Shown here: in pieces, positions 25,277 through 34,599 of the stretch
How the letters are laid out: each line of letters opens with the position of its first letter
How positions within the stretch are numbered: the stretch's first letter is position 1
Assembly (NCBI RefSeq): GCF_000737715.1
Contig: NZ_JPRN01000006.1
Coordinates: 124,001 to 188,000 of the forward strand
DNA length: 64,000 nt
Source: Chryseobacterium sp. JM1
GTDB taxonomy: Bacteria > Bacteroidota > Bacteroidia > Flavobacteriales > Weeksellaceae
Direction: 5' to 3'
The notes under the pieces: model-generated
The model's database searches: none
The model's input: only the letters and a program-made list of their open reading frames with translations
Told to the model about the DNA's origin: nothing
Made by a program: the position numbers and the translations under genes

Positions 25277-26731
25277 TTAGAATTGCAGTTTGAATGGTCC
25301 CTCGAAGTACGTCTGGTAAGAATCGACAAGTTTGCCCTTCATATCATAGACTCCGATGGTTATATTTTGTTTTGAAAGTTTCATATCGTCTTCAGGGAAG
25401 CTGATATTGATGGTTCCTTTCGAGATTTTGTCTCTTTCTACCTGGATCTTGCTGGATGCACTGTATGTGATCTCACCATGAGCCGGTTCCAATACTTTTA
25501 TCGTAACGATTTTCTTGTCATTGGTCTTGTTCAGGAACGTATAGTTGTACGTGTTGGTGATTTTACCATCTCTTACAAAGAAGGTACTTCCTGCAGGTTT
25601 AATGAATTTAGCTTCCATTTCACCTCTGCTGTAAAGAAGGAATCCTAAGAATCCTACCAATAACACAAGAACCACCGCGAAACCTTTCATTCTTCCTGTA
25701 AATTTAAACTGAGTCTGATTCTCAATTTCATTCTCGGAAGCATATCTTACCAGGCCTTTCGGAAGACCTACTTTTTCCATCACCTCGTCGCAGGCATCAA
25801 TACATGCAGTACAGTTAACACATTCAAGCTGCTGGCCGTCTCTGATATCAATTCCTGTAGGACAAACCACCACACACTGGTGACAGTCGATACAGTCTCC
25901 TTTTCCTGCAGCTTTACGGTCTTCCCCTTTTCTCCATTTTGATCTGTTTTCTCCTCTTTTAAAATCGTAGAAAACGTTGATGGTATCTTTATCAATCAAA
26001 ACACCCTGTAATCTTCCGTATGGGCAAACCAGTGTACACACCTGCTCTCTGAACCAAGCAAATACAAAGTAGAATGCAGAGGTGAAGAGCACCATAACGA
26101 TAAAATTGGTAGGATGGGCAAACGGTCCTTCTGAGATGATTCTTAAAATTTCCTCATAGCCTACAATATACATCAGCATAAAGTGGGTGATGATCAAGGA
26201 AATAATAATGTAAACCGTCCATTTCAAGCTTCTTTTCCAGATCTTTTCGCTGTTCCACTCCTGTCTGTCCAGCTTCATTTGCTTGTTTCGGTCACCTTCA
26301 ATAAGATATTCAATTTTACGGAAGATAGATTCCATAAAAATTGTCTGAGGGCATATCCACCCGCAGAAAATTCTTCCGAATGCAATCGTAAAAATGATAA
26401 TAAAAATTAAAGACGCGATAGCACCTAAAGTAAGGATAAAAAAGTCCTGTGGATAGAAAGGCTGTCCAAGAATGAAAAACTCTCTATCGATAACATTGAA
26501 TAAAAAGAAAGGGTTACCATTGATCTTGAGGAATGGCACCGTAAAATAAATGATTAATAAAGCATAGCTTACAAGGTTTCTGTAGTTGGTGTATTTCCCT
26601 TTTGGTTTTCGGGGGAACACCCATCTTCTCTTACCGGATTGCTCCATTGTCCCGATAGAATCTCTGTAAGTCTCAGGGTCCAGAACCTGTCCCTGTCCGC
26701 CGCGTACTTCTATTTCTTCTATATCTGACAT
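25277..26731 (-). CDS. ccoG: cytochrome c oxidase accessory protein CcoG (FixG)
   Basis: A membrane Fe-S protein required for copper handling and cbb3 assembly. The 484 residues show a polytopic N-terminal half with the CcoG signature GRIFCGWICPQTIFMESIFR, then CTLVCPYGRLQGVL. Two ferredoxin clusters follow (CIDCHQCVVVCPTGIDIR and CVNCTACIDACDEVM), and a C-terminal soluble immunoglobulin-like domain closes the chain after a final transmembrane helix. It lies 95 bp after ccoP, downstream of a terminator-like hairpin, so it may be partly separated in expression. Confidence 0.95.
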   Translation of the reverse strand: MSDIEEIEVRGGQGQVLDPETYRDSIGTMEQSGKRRWVFPRKPKGKYTNYRNLVSYALLIIYFTVPFLKINGNPFFLFNVIDREFFILGQPFYPQDFFILTLGAIASLIFIIIFTIAFGRIFCGWICPQTIFMESIFRKIEYLIEGDRNKQMKLDRQEWNSEKIWKRSLKWTVYIIISLIITHFMLMYIVGYEEILRIISEGPFAHPTNFIVMVLFTSAFYFVFAWFREQVCTLVCPYGRLQGVLIDKDTINVFYDFKRGENRSKWRKGEDRKAAGKGDCIDCHQCVVVCPTGIDIRDGQQLECVNCTACIDACDEVMEKVGLPKGLVRYASENEIENQTQFKFTGRMKGFAVVLVLLVGFLGFLLYSRGEMEAKFIKPAGSTFFVRDGKITNTYNYTFLNKTNDKKIVTIKVLEPAHGEITYSASSKIQVERDKISKGTINISFPEDDMKLSKQNITIGVYDMKGKLVDSYQTYFEGPFKLQF

Positions 26732-26752
26732 TTCGTAATAGGTTTAAAAAAG

Positions 26753-26803
26753 AAAAAACATAATTCGTTACTATTTTTAGTTAATAACAAATTATGTTTT
26801 TTT
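26753..26803 (-). terminator. intra-operon terminator-like hairpin between ccoP and ccoG
   Basis: AAAAAACATAATT (26753-26765) is the reverse complement of AATTATGTTTTTT (26790-26802), with a small internal inverted repeat GTTA/TAAC. On the minus strand the stem ends in a T-run, so it could attenuate transcription from the structural genes into ccoG. Confidence 0.65.
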
Positions 26804-26826
26804 CATATGTTTCTAATTTTTTAAAA

Positions 26827-27708
26827 TTATTCTTTTTCCCAATGCGCTTCAGTTCCCTGAGGAGCTGCTCCTCCCTGAGCCTGTGTCACTGGTGGTTGTT
26901 CCTGATTGATGTGATATACATACGCTGCAATCTTCTCAATTTCTGCTCCGGAAACCTCTCCGTTTTTACCGAAGGCTCTCATCGCAGGGTTAGTAGGGGA
27001 ACCATTCCAGTCCATGTGGAAAACTGTTTTAAATAAAGTCTTCTCAGGCTGGTTGATCCAATAGTTATCCGTAAGGTTTGGACCAATACCACCACTACCG
27101 TCTTCTTTGTGACAAGATGCACAGTTGGTTTTGAACAGTTCTTTTCCGTCTGCGATATTATCAGCAGAGTATTTTGCTGTTTCTATCGTTACAGGAGGCT
27201 GAGATTTTTCGTATTCTGCAATACTGGCCATCTGCTCTTTATATTCCTGCTCATATTCGCTCAATGGGTGTGCGAAATCTGTGAAAGAATACGCTGCGAT
27301 ATATACAATACAAAAAGCAGTCCCAAAATAGAATAATCCTACCCACCATTTCGGAAGCTGATTATCCAATTCCATAATCCCGTCGAAACCGTGGTCGATA
27401 AGGATATCCTTTTCTTCCGTTTCAGATTGCTTCTTGAATGCAGCATCGTACATTCTTCTCAGGAAAGGCACTTTCTTTTCTGCCAAATAAGCTGCCTTTT
27501 CTTCCGGAGATAATTTTTTGAATTTATTGTTTTCAATCAAATCCCCGATAGAGCTGTGGATGTATGCCAAAATAGCACTGATCACCACAGTTCCCCAGAA
27601 ATAAGGTGAAGCTAGGAACGAGTAGCTTTGTACAAACAAATAATAAAAAACTATTAGAAGTCCGGTTATTATTAAGATGTTTACAACAACAGGTGTTCTT
27701 TGTTTCAT
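26827..27708 (-). CDS. ccoP: cbb3 oxidase subunit III, single-heme CcoP
   Basis: The c-type cytochrome subunit that passes electrons to the oxidase core. The 293 residues have two N-terminal transmembrane helices, the CcoP N-terminal domain (DGIMELDNQLPKWWVGLFYF), and a C-terminal cytochrome c domain with a single CxxCH heme site (CASCHKEDGSGGIGP) and a methionine that should be the sixth ligand (NPAMRAFGKNG). Proteobacterial CcoP has two hemes; the single-heme form is usual in Bacteroidetes. It is followed 10 bp upstream on this strand by ccoQ. Confidence 0.93.
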   Translation of the reverse strand: MKQRTPVVVNILIITGLLIVFYYLFVQSYSFLASPYFWGTVVISAILAYIHSSIGDLIENNKFKKLSPEEKAAYLAEKKVPFLRRMYDAAFKKQSETEEKDILIDHGFDGIMELDNQLPKWWVGLFYFGTAFCIVYIAAYSFTDFAHPLSEYEQEYKEQMASIAEYEKSQPPVTIETAKYSADNIADGKELFKTNCASCHKEDGSGGIGPNLTDNYWINQPEKTLFKTVFHMDWNGSPTNPAMRAFGKNGEVSGAEIEKIAAYVYHINQEQPPVTQAQGGAAPQGTEAHWEKE

Positions 27709-27718
27709 AATAAATAGT

Positions 27719-27919
27719 TTAATTTTTTAAATTAAAATCGTCATCCTCATCATCCCCAAGCGGTGCTTGCTCTTCTTCTCTGTAATATTTTTTAGGCCTG
27801 CTAAAAACATAGATTACCAGAGCTACGAAGAATAGCATAAAGAAAATCAGAGCCAGCGTCTGGTATAGACCAGCGTTTTCTGTATTGGATAATATATCTT
27901 TAAAGTTCTGAGGAATCAT
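27719..27919 (-). CDS. ccoQ: small cbb3 subunit (CcoQ-like)
   Basis: This 66-residue protein has one transmembrane helix (about residues 19-39, QTLALIFFMLFFVALVIYVF) and an acidic tail (APLGDDEDDDFN). Size, topology and position between ccoNO and ccoP match CcoQ/FixQ, a small stabilising subunit. Sequence identity is low in this family, so the call rests mainly on context. Confidence 0.85.
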   Translation of the reverse strand: MIPQNFKDILSNTENAGLYQTLALIFFMLFFVALVIYVFSRPKKYYREEEQAPLGDDEDDDFNLKN

Positions 27920-27935
27920 GTGAACCTTTTAATGT

Positions 27936-30197
27936 TTAGTTAGTACTTGCTGTTTTAATTTCTGTTGTCTTGATATCTGTACCTAATCTCTGAAGGTAAG
28001 AGATTAGAGCTACAATCTCTTTTTTCTCCAGTTCTCCCTGAGGTCTCTTAGCATAGGCCACTTTAAGGTCGTTTGCTTCAGAGAAGATATCTTTTACAAT
28101 CTTCGTTGCCTGGTTGTCTGCCCATGCGTTGGCAGAATCTATCTGAGCTTTTGTATAAGGAACGTCAAATGCATTCTTCATAAGCTTCATTTTGTCTACC
28201 ATTTTAGATCTGTCTAAGTTGGTAGCAATTAACCAAGGGTAACGAGGCATGATAGAACCGGCAGATGTAGATCTTGGGTTATACATGTGTTTGTAGTGCC
28301 AAGAACTTGGGTTTTTCCCTCCTTCTCTATGTAAATCCGGTCCTGTTCTTTTAGAACCCCATAAGAATGGTCTGTCATAAACGAATTCTCCCGCTTTGGA
28401 ATACTGTCCGTTCTTACCGTTGAATCTCGTAATCTCATCCCTGAACGGTCTGATCATCTGAGAGTGACAAGCATTACATCCTTCACGGATATAAAGATCT
28501 CTACCTTCTAATTCAAGCGGTGAATATGGTTTTACAGCTGAAATCGTAGGTACACTTTTCTTTAAAGATAGTGTAGGGATGATTTCAATTGAACTACCTA
28601 TTGAAATGGTGATGAAAGATAGAATACCTAATAATACAGGCATTCTTTCAAGCCATAAGTGAGTTCCTTCACCTTCTTTACGTTTGTTTCCGATGTTAGC
28701 CAGCGCAGGTGCTTCAGCAGGAACTTCTTTCTGGAATGAACCTTGTCTTACCGTAGCAACTACGTTCACAATCATTAAGATCATTCCTGAAATATAGAAT
28801 AAACCTCCTACGAATCTCATTTTGAAATATGGAATGATAGCAGTTACTGTATCCAACCAGTTTTTCCATAATAGAGTTCCGTCCGGGTTGAACTGCTTCC
28901 ACATTAACCCCTGTGTAAATCCTGAAATATACATAGGTACTGCATAGAAAATAATTCCTAATGTCCCTAACCAGAAATGCCAGTTAGCTAATTTTACAGA
29001 CCACATTTTTGTTCTCCACATAATCGGTACCAGGTAATAGATAACCCCGAACGCCATGAAACCATTCCATCCAAGAGCTCCTAAGTGTACGTGACCGATA
29101 ACCCAGTCTGTAAAGTGACCAATTTTGTTAATGTTTTTAGTGGCTAAAAGCGGACCTTCAAATGTTGCCATACCGTAGCATGTAACAGCCACTACGAAGA
29201 ACTTTAGGATAGGGTTTTCCCTTACTTTATCCCATGCTCCTCTCAGTGTAAGAAGTCCATTTAGCATTCCTCCCCAAGACGGTGCGATAAGCATGATAGA
29301 GAAACCAGTTCCCACAGCCTGCGCCCATGCAGGAAGAGCTGTATACTGAAGGTGGTGAGGACCAGCCCAGATATATACGAAAATTAATGACCAGAAGTGA
29401 ATAATAGACAGTTTATAAGAGAAAACCGGTCTGTCTGCTGCCTTCGGAAGGAAGTAATACATTAGACCAAGAACCGGAGTCGTTAGTACGAATGCAACCG
29501 CATTGTGACCGTACCACCACTGTACAATAGCATCTTTTACCCCTGCATATGCTGAATAAGATTTCCAGCCTGTGAAAGATAATGGAACCTCAAGGTTGTT
29601 GAAGATGTGAAGCATTGCTACTGCAATCCAGGTACCGATATAGAACCAGATGGCTACATAAAGGTGTCTTACTCTTCTTTTTGCAATCGTCAGGAACATG
29701 TTGATCCCGAAGATGATCCATGAGAACGCAATCAATATGTCGATCGGCCACTCGTGTTCAGCGTATTCTTTTGAGGTGTTGATCCCCATAAAGAAGGTAA
29801 CGAACGTAGCAACGATCATAAACTGCCAAGTCCAGAAATGTAACCAGGATAATGTATCACTGTACATTCTTGTTTTTAATAATCTCTGTAACGAGTAATA
29901 AATACCGGTATAAACGATATTACATACAAATGCAAAGATCACGGTATTGGTATGAAGCATTCTAATTCTACCAAAACCAAATGCACCATGAGTGTTTATT
30001 AACCCTTGAATATTGCCTGATGCAAGACTCTTGATGGTTGTATCATCAGTACCGAATACAAATTCCGGTAATTCAGGGTAGAAAAGCATTAATGCCGCCG
30101 TAAGCCCGAACGTAAATCCTATAAGACCGAAAACTAAGGTCGCATAAAGGAACGCACGGACAATACTGTTGTCATAACTAAACTTTTGTGTTTCCAT
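27936..30197 (-). CDS. ccoNO: cbb3 oxidase CcoN-CcoO fusion subunit
   Basis: The catalytic subunit of a high-affinity terminal oxidase. Of 753 residues, roughly the first 470 are the CcoN heme-copper core with about 12 helices; a His ligand is visible in YYSLQRLLKTRMY context and in WWYGHNAVAFVLT and VIGHVHLGALGWNG. The C-terminal part is CcoO, a mono-heme cytochrome c with CNACHSQMIRPFRDE preceded by EGRDLYIREG. In Proteobacteria ccoN and ccoO are separate; fusion of the two is characteristic of Bacteroidetes. It lies 5 bp downstream of ccoS, and the CcoQ gene follows after 16 bp. Confidence 0.95.
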   Translation of the reverse strand: METQKFSYDNSIVRAFLYATLVFGLIGFTFGLTAALMLFYPELPEFVFGTDDTTIKSLASGNIQGLINTHGAFGFGRIRMLHTNTVIFAFVCNIVYTGIYYSLQRLLKTRMYSDTLSWLHFWTWQFMIVATFVTFFMGINTSKEYAEHEWPIDILIAFSWIIFGINMFLTIAKRRVRHLYVAIWFYIGTWIAVAMLHIFNNLEVPLSFTGWKSYSAYAGVKDAIVQWWYGHNAVAFVLTTPVLGLMYYFLPKAADRPVFSYKLSIIHFWSLIFVYIWAGPHHLQYTALPAWAQAVGTGFSIMLIAPSWGGMLNGLLTLRGAWDKVRENPILKFFVVAVTCYGMATFEGPLLATKNINKIGHFTDWVIGHVHLGALGWNGFMAFGVIYYLVPIMWRTKMWSVKLANWHFWLGTLGIIFYAVPMYISGFTQGLMWKQFNPDGTLLWKNWLDTVTAIIPYFKMRFVGGLFYISGMILMIVNVVATVRQGSFQKEVPAEAPALANIGNKRKEGEGTHLWLERMPVLLGILSFITISIGSSIEIIPTLSLKKSVPTISAVKPYSPLELEGRDLYIREGCNACHSQMIRPFRDEITRFNGKNGQYSKAGEFVYDRPFLWGSKRTGPDLHREGGKNPSSWHYKHMYNPRSTSAGSIMPRYPWLIATNLDRSKMVDKMKLMKNAFDVPYTKAQIDSANAWADNQATKIVKDIFSEANDLKVAYAKRPQGELEKKEIVALISYLQRLGTDIKTTEIKTASTN

Positions 30198-30202
30198 ATC
30201 AA

Positions 30203-30427
30203 CTATTCACTTTTTTCTTCAATTTTATTATTCTCTCCTATTTTTTTCTCGTCTTTATCTTTGTTGCCCTCGTCCTTTTCCTTGATTTCTCCACTATCAA
30301 AAAGGATTCTGACAGCCGGAGATTCGTCATCTTCAAACTGTCCTTTTCGGGCATACACTATAAATACGACCAAGAAAATCGCAGCCAAAGAAACACTGCA
30401 GAGGATCATTAAATATAGAATATCCAT
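30203..30427 (-). CDS. ccoS: cbb3 oxidase assembly protein CcoS
   Basis: This 74-residue protein has one transmembrane helix (about residues 3-25) followed by ARKGQFEDDESPAVRILFD, the CcoS signature, and a Lys/Glu-rich tail. CcoS is required for incorporating heme and copper cofactors into cbb3 oxidase. It is the first gene of the structural operon, with two candidate -7 elements upstream. Confidence 0.92.
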   Translation of the reverse strand: MDILYLMILCSVSLAAIFLVVFIVYARKGQFEDDESPAVRILFDSGEIKEKDEGNKDKDEKKIGENNKIEEKSE

Positions 30428-30434
30428 TGGACAA

Positions 30435-30466
30435 CAAAATTAACCTATTTTCGGGGTTCAAATTTA
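30435..30466 (-). promoter_or_regulatory. two candidate -7 elements for the ccoS-ccoNOQP operon
   Basis: On the minus strand TAATTTTG (30435-30442) and TAAATTTG (30459-30466) both match TAnnTTTG. The nearer one ends 7 bases before the ATG at 30427, which would give an almost leaderless mRNA; the further one would give a short normal leader. No clear -33 elements. Confidence 0.5.
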
Positions 30467-30536
30467 GTGAAAAATAATGACATTCATCACGAAATGCCGA
30501 TTTCAGCTAATTTAAAATCAGTCTAAATAAGGGCTT

Positions 30537-32918
30537 CTACGCCTGCTTTTTGAAATGTTTTCTGCCCAAAATCCAGGTCGAAAGAGTAGTGAATGTGACC
30601 ACCGTGATCGAACTGATTGGCATGATGATTGCTGCGAAGAGCGGATGCATATGGCCTGTAACTGCGTAACTTAAACCGACAATATTGTACAAGAAACTGA
30701 TTATGAATGTCATTTTTACAATAGTGATCGAGCCTTTGCAGACACTCAGGTATTTGTCCAGAGTCACTACTTTATCCCCATTCATGATGACATCAGACGA
30801 TGGTGTGAAGCTGTTCGTGTCATCCGCAATAGCAATTCCTACGTTACTCTGCTTAAGAGCTCCTGCGTCATTCAGTCCGTCTCCCAGCATCGCTACTTTC
30901 ATCTGCTGGTCCTGAAGGTTTTTGATGTAGTTCAGTTTGTCTTCAGGGCTTTGGTTGAAAGCCATTCCTTTGTAGTTCGGGATCAGTTCTTTAAGTTGAT
31001 TTTCCTCAGAAGAATTATCACCGCTCAGGATGAATATTTTGTAGGTGCTTAACTTCGTAAACAGCTCTTTTAATTTCGGACGGTATTCGTTTTTGAAAAT
31101 GAATTTACCTACAAATTCACCGTTTTTGCTCATGTAAACCGCTGTCTCCAGATTCTTAGGTTCCTGGTTGTTGTAACGGGCAGAACCAATCTTGTAAAGG
31201 CTTCCCCTTACGCTGGCTTCATATCCTTTTCCTGAAATTTCCTGGAATTTTTCAACAGGATAATAGTCGTCATTCACCTCAATGAATTCGTATAATGACT
31301 TGGAAAGCGGGTGATTGGAATTCTTTAATAACGTTTTGATATTCAGTTGGTCAAAATCATTGATTTCAATACCTTCATATCTGATGTTTGATTTTTTTCT
31401 GTGGGTAATGGTTCCAGTTTTGTCAAAAACAATGGTATCCAGTTTGGCGATTTTTTCAATCGTCAGGGTATCTTTTACGTAAAATTTATTACGTCCCAAA
31501 ATTCTCATTATGTGCCCGAAAGTAAACGGTGCAGACAATGCCAGTGCACATGGACATGCAATAATCAGAATGGCTGAAATTACCTGGAACATAACATTCA
31601 GGTCAATAAACGCCCAGTAAGTTCCCGAAACGACTGCAATGCCTAAAATAATGAATGTGAAATATTTGCTGACGTTGTTGGTCAGTGTGTCAAGGCCTGT
31701 TTCATGTTTCTTGAACGCTTCTTTATTCCAAAGCTGTGTCAAATAACTCTGGTCAACATCTTTGATTACCTCAAGCTCAAGTGAAGATCCTATCTGTTTT
31801 CCACCGGCAAAGATTTTATCACCAGGCTGCTTGCTGATGCTTTCGCTTTCTCCGGTAATGAAACTGTTGTCTATATTTCCTTCCCCGTTGATTAGAATGG
31901 CATCCACCGGAATGATTTCCTGGTTTCTAACCAGAATTCTGTCGCCCACTTTGATTTCAGAAAGAAGAATGTTGTCCTGTTTACCTTCGAAATCTACTTT
32001 GGTAACGGCGATAGGGTAGAATGATTTATAATCTCTGTCGTAAGATAATGCGCTGTACGTTCTTTTCTGGAAGATTTTCCCCATTAGCATAAAGAACAGC
32101 AATCCGCACAGGGTGTCAAAGTATCCGGGACCGTAATCGGTAACCACTTCATAAATGCTTCGTCCGAAAAGAACAAATATCCCCAGTACGATCGGAACAT
32201 CAATATTCACGATCTTATTTTTTAACCCGTACCATGCCGATTTATAATAATCCGAAGCGGAATAAAATACGACCGGACATGCCAGTAAGAACATCAGTGT
32301 TCTGAAAAGACCTTTATAATGCTCCATCCAGAAATCTTCACCTCCTACATATTCCGGGAAAGCCAGGAACATTCCGTTTCCGAATGCAAAACCTGCAATC
32401 GCAAATTTTATAAGAAGAGATTTGTCAAGATGATCTACATTTTTATCGGCAGTTTCAAGGCTGATAACAGGCTTGTAACCAAGATTAGTTAAGAAATTGG
32501 CTAGTTCGCTTAATTTGAGGTCGTTATGGTTGAATGAAATCTGTAAGGTCTTTCTGGTGAAATTCACCTGAGAGTAATTGATATGTTCATGCAGAGTATG
32601 AAGGCTTTCGAGTAGCCAGATGCATGAAGAACAGTGTATTACAGGTATTTTAAAAGTGACGAGACTGGTCTTTCCTTCTGAGAAATCGGTGACCTTTTCG
32701 AAGATCTCCGGTGTATCAAGATATTCGAACTGCGAAGAGCTCTCATCGCTGGGACGGATTCCGGCTCTTTTATTAAGCTCGTAGAAATTAGTTAAATTAT
32801 TGATATTCAGAATTTCATACACAGACTTACATCCGTTGCAACAGAAAGTCTTTTCATCAAACAAAATTCTCTCTTTTTCTATACCTTGACCACAATGAAA
32901 ACAGTTCTCGCTCACCAC
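30537..32918 (-). CDS. ccoI: copper P1B-type ATPase for cbb3 assembly (CcoI/FixI)
   Basis: Pumps copper across the inner membrane for insertion into the oxidase. The 793 residues start with a Cys-rich metal-binding region (CFHCGQGIEKE, then FCCNGCKSVYEIL) followed by a heavy-metal-associated-like domain with CSSC (VIHCSSCIWLLESL). Eight transmembrane helices follow, with the ion-selectivity motif CPC (IACPCALALSAPF). The phosphorylation site is DKTGTITHRK and the hinge is GDGLNDAGALKQSN. It lies 109 bp upstream of ccoS in the same direction and is divergent from the Crp/Fnr gene. Confidence 0.94.
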   Translation of the reverse strand: MVSENCFHCGQGIEKERILFDEKTFCCNGCKSVYEILNINNLTNFYELNKRAGIRPSDESSSQFEYLDTPEIFEKVTDFSEGKTSLVTFKIPVIHCSSCIWLLESLHTLHEHINYSQVNFTRKTLQISFNHNDLKLSELANFLTNLGYKPVISLETADKNVDHLDKSLLIKFAIAGFAFGNGMFLAFPEYVGGEDFWMEHYKGLFRTLMFLLACPVVFYSASDYYKSAWYGLKNKIVNIDVPIVLGIFVLFGRSIYEVVTDYGPGYFDTLCGLLFFMLMGKIFQKRTYSALSYDRDYKSFYPIAVTKVDFEGKQDNILLSEIKVGDRILVRNQEIIPVDAILINGEGNIDNSFITGESESISKQPGDKIFAGGKQIGSSLELEVIKDVDQSYLTQLWNKEAFKKHETGLDTLTNNVSKYFTFIILGIAVVSGTYWAFIDLNVMFQVISAILIIACPCALALSAPFTFGHIMRILGRNKFYVKDTLTIEKIAKLDTIVFDKTGTITHRKKSNIRYEGIEINDFDQLNIKTLLKNSNHPLSKSLYEFIEVNDDYYPVEKFQEISGKGYEASVRGSLYKIGSARYNNQEPKNLETAVYMSKNGEFVGKFIFKNEYRPKLKELFTKLSTYKIFILSGDNSSEENQLKELIPNYKGMAFNQSPEDKLNYIKNLQDQQMKVAMLGDGLNDAGALKQSNVGIAIADDTNSFTPSSDVIMNGDKVVTLDKYLSVCKGSITIVKMTFIISFLYNIVGLSYAVTGHMHPLFAAIIMPISSITVVTFTTLSTWILGRKHFKKQA

Positions 32919-32934
32919 ATAATATATTGAACGA

Positions 32935-32942
32935 CAAAATTA
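32935..32942 (-). promoter_or_regulatory. -7 promoter element for ccoI
   Basis: The minus strand reads TAATTTTG, a perfect TAnnTTTG match, 16 bases before the start at 32918. It is 11 bases from the -33 element of the divergent Crp/Fnr promoter, so RNA polymerase could bind only one at a time. Confidence 0.55.
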
Positions 32943-32953
32943 TAACAATTTTT

Positions 32954-32985
32954 TTTGTTTATCGTGTTAAAAAGTTCTATTTTTG
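32954..32985 (+). promoter_or_regulatory. promoter of the Crp/Fnr family gene
   Basis: TTTG (32954-32957) and TATTTTTG (32978-32985) are separated by 20 bases, an exact fit to the Bacteroidetes promoter. Transcription would start near 32990-32992, which makes the downstream ATG at 33004 the more likely start codon. Confidence 0.65.
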
Positions 32986-33003
32986 TGATAAATGTCATAT
33001 AAA

Positions 33004-33717
33004 ATGTCGCAGGAACAACAGATTGCAATTGAAGAGAGGTTCGCCAGAGTTTTTAATGATAAATCATTTAAGGAAAGACTTTCTAGCGCTGATTTTGAAA
33101 AATATATTAACGGCAAGAAAAGATTGAGTTTTCAGAAGCACGATACCATTTTCGAGGACGGAGAAACACCAAAAGGAGTGTTCGTTTTAGAAAAAGGGGC
33201 AGCTAAGCTGTCAAAATCGGGAGCGTTTGGAAAAGACCAGATCCTAAGATTTATCAAAGAGGGCGACATCATCGGCTATCGTTCATTGCTTTGCGGGGAA
33301 AATTTCCAGGCAAAGGCAGAGGCTATGACAGACATTGAATGCATTTTCCTTCCCGCAGATATCTTTATGTACCTTCTGGAAGTAGATCCGCAGCTTTCTT
33401 TTGCAATGCTTCAGAAGATCTCTTACGAATTAGGAGAATCATCCAACACCATCACGTTCCTTGCTCAGAAAACAGTAAGAGAAAGACTGGCAGAAATTCT
33501 GATCCTTCTGGAACAGAAACTGGGGGTAGATCCTGAAGGGTTTATCAAGATCTCACTTACGAGAGAAGAAATTGCCAACATCATTGGTACTGCTACTGAA
33601 AGTGCCATCCGTTTGATCTCTGAATTCAAACAGGACAGTCTCATAGAAGTAGACGGAAGAAATATCAAAATTCTCAACCACGACAAACTGATGAAACTAG
33701 GTCACGTAGTTTTATAA
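33004..33717 (+). CDS. Crp/Fnr family transcriptional regulator
   Basis: This 237-residue regulator has a cyclic-nucleotide-binding-type beta-barrel (GETPKGVFVLEKGAAKLSKS, then GDIIGYRSLL), a dimerisation helix and a C-terminal winged helix-turn-helix (LTREEIANIIGTATESAIRLI). It lacks the N-terminal cysteine cluster that gives FNR its oxygen-sensing [4Fe-4S] cluster; only two internal cysteines occur, so direct oxygen sensing of the FNR kind is unlikely. It is divergent from ccoI and is the natural candidate to control the cbb3 operon. I chose 33004 over 32992 because the predicted transcription start lies at about 32991. Confidence 0.9.
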   Translation: MSQEQQIAIEERFARVFNDKSFKERLSSADFEKYINGKKRLSFQKHDTIFEDGETPKGVFVLEKGAAKLSKSGAFGKDQILRFIKEGDIIGYRSLLCGENFQAKAEAMTDIECIFLPADIFMYLLEVDPQLSFAMLQKISYELGESSNTITFLAQKTVRERLAEILILLEQKLGVDPEGFIKISLTREEIANIIGTATESAIRLISEFKQDSLIEVDGRNIKILNHDKLMKLGHVVL

Positions 33718-33732
33718 CCATCATACAAAAAC

Positions 33733-33764
33733 TTAAGTCGGCGAAAGCCGACTTTTTAACTTTT
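33733..33764 (+). terminator. rho-independent terminator of the Crp/Fnr gene
   Basis: AAGTCGGC (33735-33742) and GCCGACTT (33747-33754) form an 8-bp stem closed by GAAA, followed by a T-rich run. Confidence 0.9.
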
Positions 33765-33780
33765 AAAAAATAGATAAATT

Positions 33781-34596
33781 ATGTCTGTTCACTCTGAAAT
33801 TAAAAAAGTTACGACTGAAACCTTGCGAAAAATGAAATTCGACAAGGAAAAAATAACAATGCTTACCGCCTACGATTTTACCACAGCTAAGATGGTAGAC
33901 GCAGGAGGAGTTGATGCAGTTTTGATCGGAGATTCTGCAGCCAATGTAATGGCAGGATTTGAAACAACCCTTCCTATCACATTGGATCAGATGATCTATC
34001 ATGCTCAAAGTGTAGTAAGAGGAACTGACAGAGCTCTTGTGGTAGCGGATCTTCCTTTCGGAACCTATCAGAGTAATCCTGAGAAAGCATTGGAGTCTGC
34101 AGTAAGAATGATGAAAGAAGGAGGTGCTCATGCCGTAAAAATTGAAGGAGGAAAAGAGATCTCAAAATCTATCAAAAAAATCATCAATGCAGGAATTCCT
34201 GTCATGGGACATTTAGGATTGACCCCACAGTCGATTTATAAATTCGGAACCTATAAGGTAAGAGCAAAAGATGAAGCAGAAGCGGAGAAATTAATTGCTG
34301 ATGCACAACTTTTAGAAGAACTGGGATGTTTCGCCATTGTTTTGGAGAAAATCCCTGCTGATTTGGCTAAAAAAGTAACTGAAGCCATTTCAATTCCTAC
34401 CATCGGAATCGGAGCAGGTTCTGATTGCGACGGACAGGTTCTTGTATACCACGATATGGTTGGAATGAACAAAGGTTTCAGTCCGAAGTTTTTAAGAAGA
34501 TACCTTGACCTGTACACAGAAATCACCAGAGCCGTAGCTCAGTACGTGAAAGACGTGAAAAGTGTAGAGTTTCCTAACGAAAATGAAAGCTATTAA
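33781..34596 (+). CDS. panB: 3-methyl-2-oxobutanoate hydroxymethyltransferase
   Basis: First committed step of pantothenate (vitamin B5) synthesis: transfers a hydroxymethyl group from methylene-tetrahydrofolate to ketoisovalerate. The 271 residues form a TIM barrel with [20 protein letters not shown], the Mg-binding region GDSAAN, and the later signatures [21 protein letters not shown] and [18 protein letters not shown]. Length is normal. The next gene, a small membrane protein, starts 3 bp downstream. Confidence 0.96.
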   Translation: MSVHSEIKKVTTETLRKMKFDKEKITMLTAYDFTTAKMVDAGGVDAVLIGDSAANVMAGFETTLPITLDQMIYHAQSVVRGTDRALVVADLPFGTYQSNPEKALESAVRMMKEGGAHAVKIEGGKEISKSIKKIINAGIPVMGHLGLTPQSIYKFGTYKVRAKDEAEAEKLIADAQLLEELGCFAIVLEKIPADLAKKVTEAISIPTIGIGAGSDCDGQVLVYHDMVGMNKGFSPKFLRRYLDLYTEITRAVAQYVKDVKSVEFPNENESY

Positions 34597-34599
34597 TTG

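Noticed and set aside
30186..30443. Plus-strand frames overlapping ccoS
   Set aside because: ccoS is clearly recognisable on the other strand by its motif and context, so these are antisense shadows.
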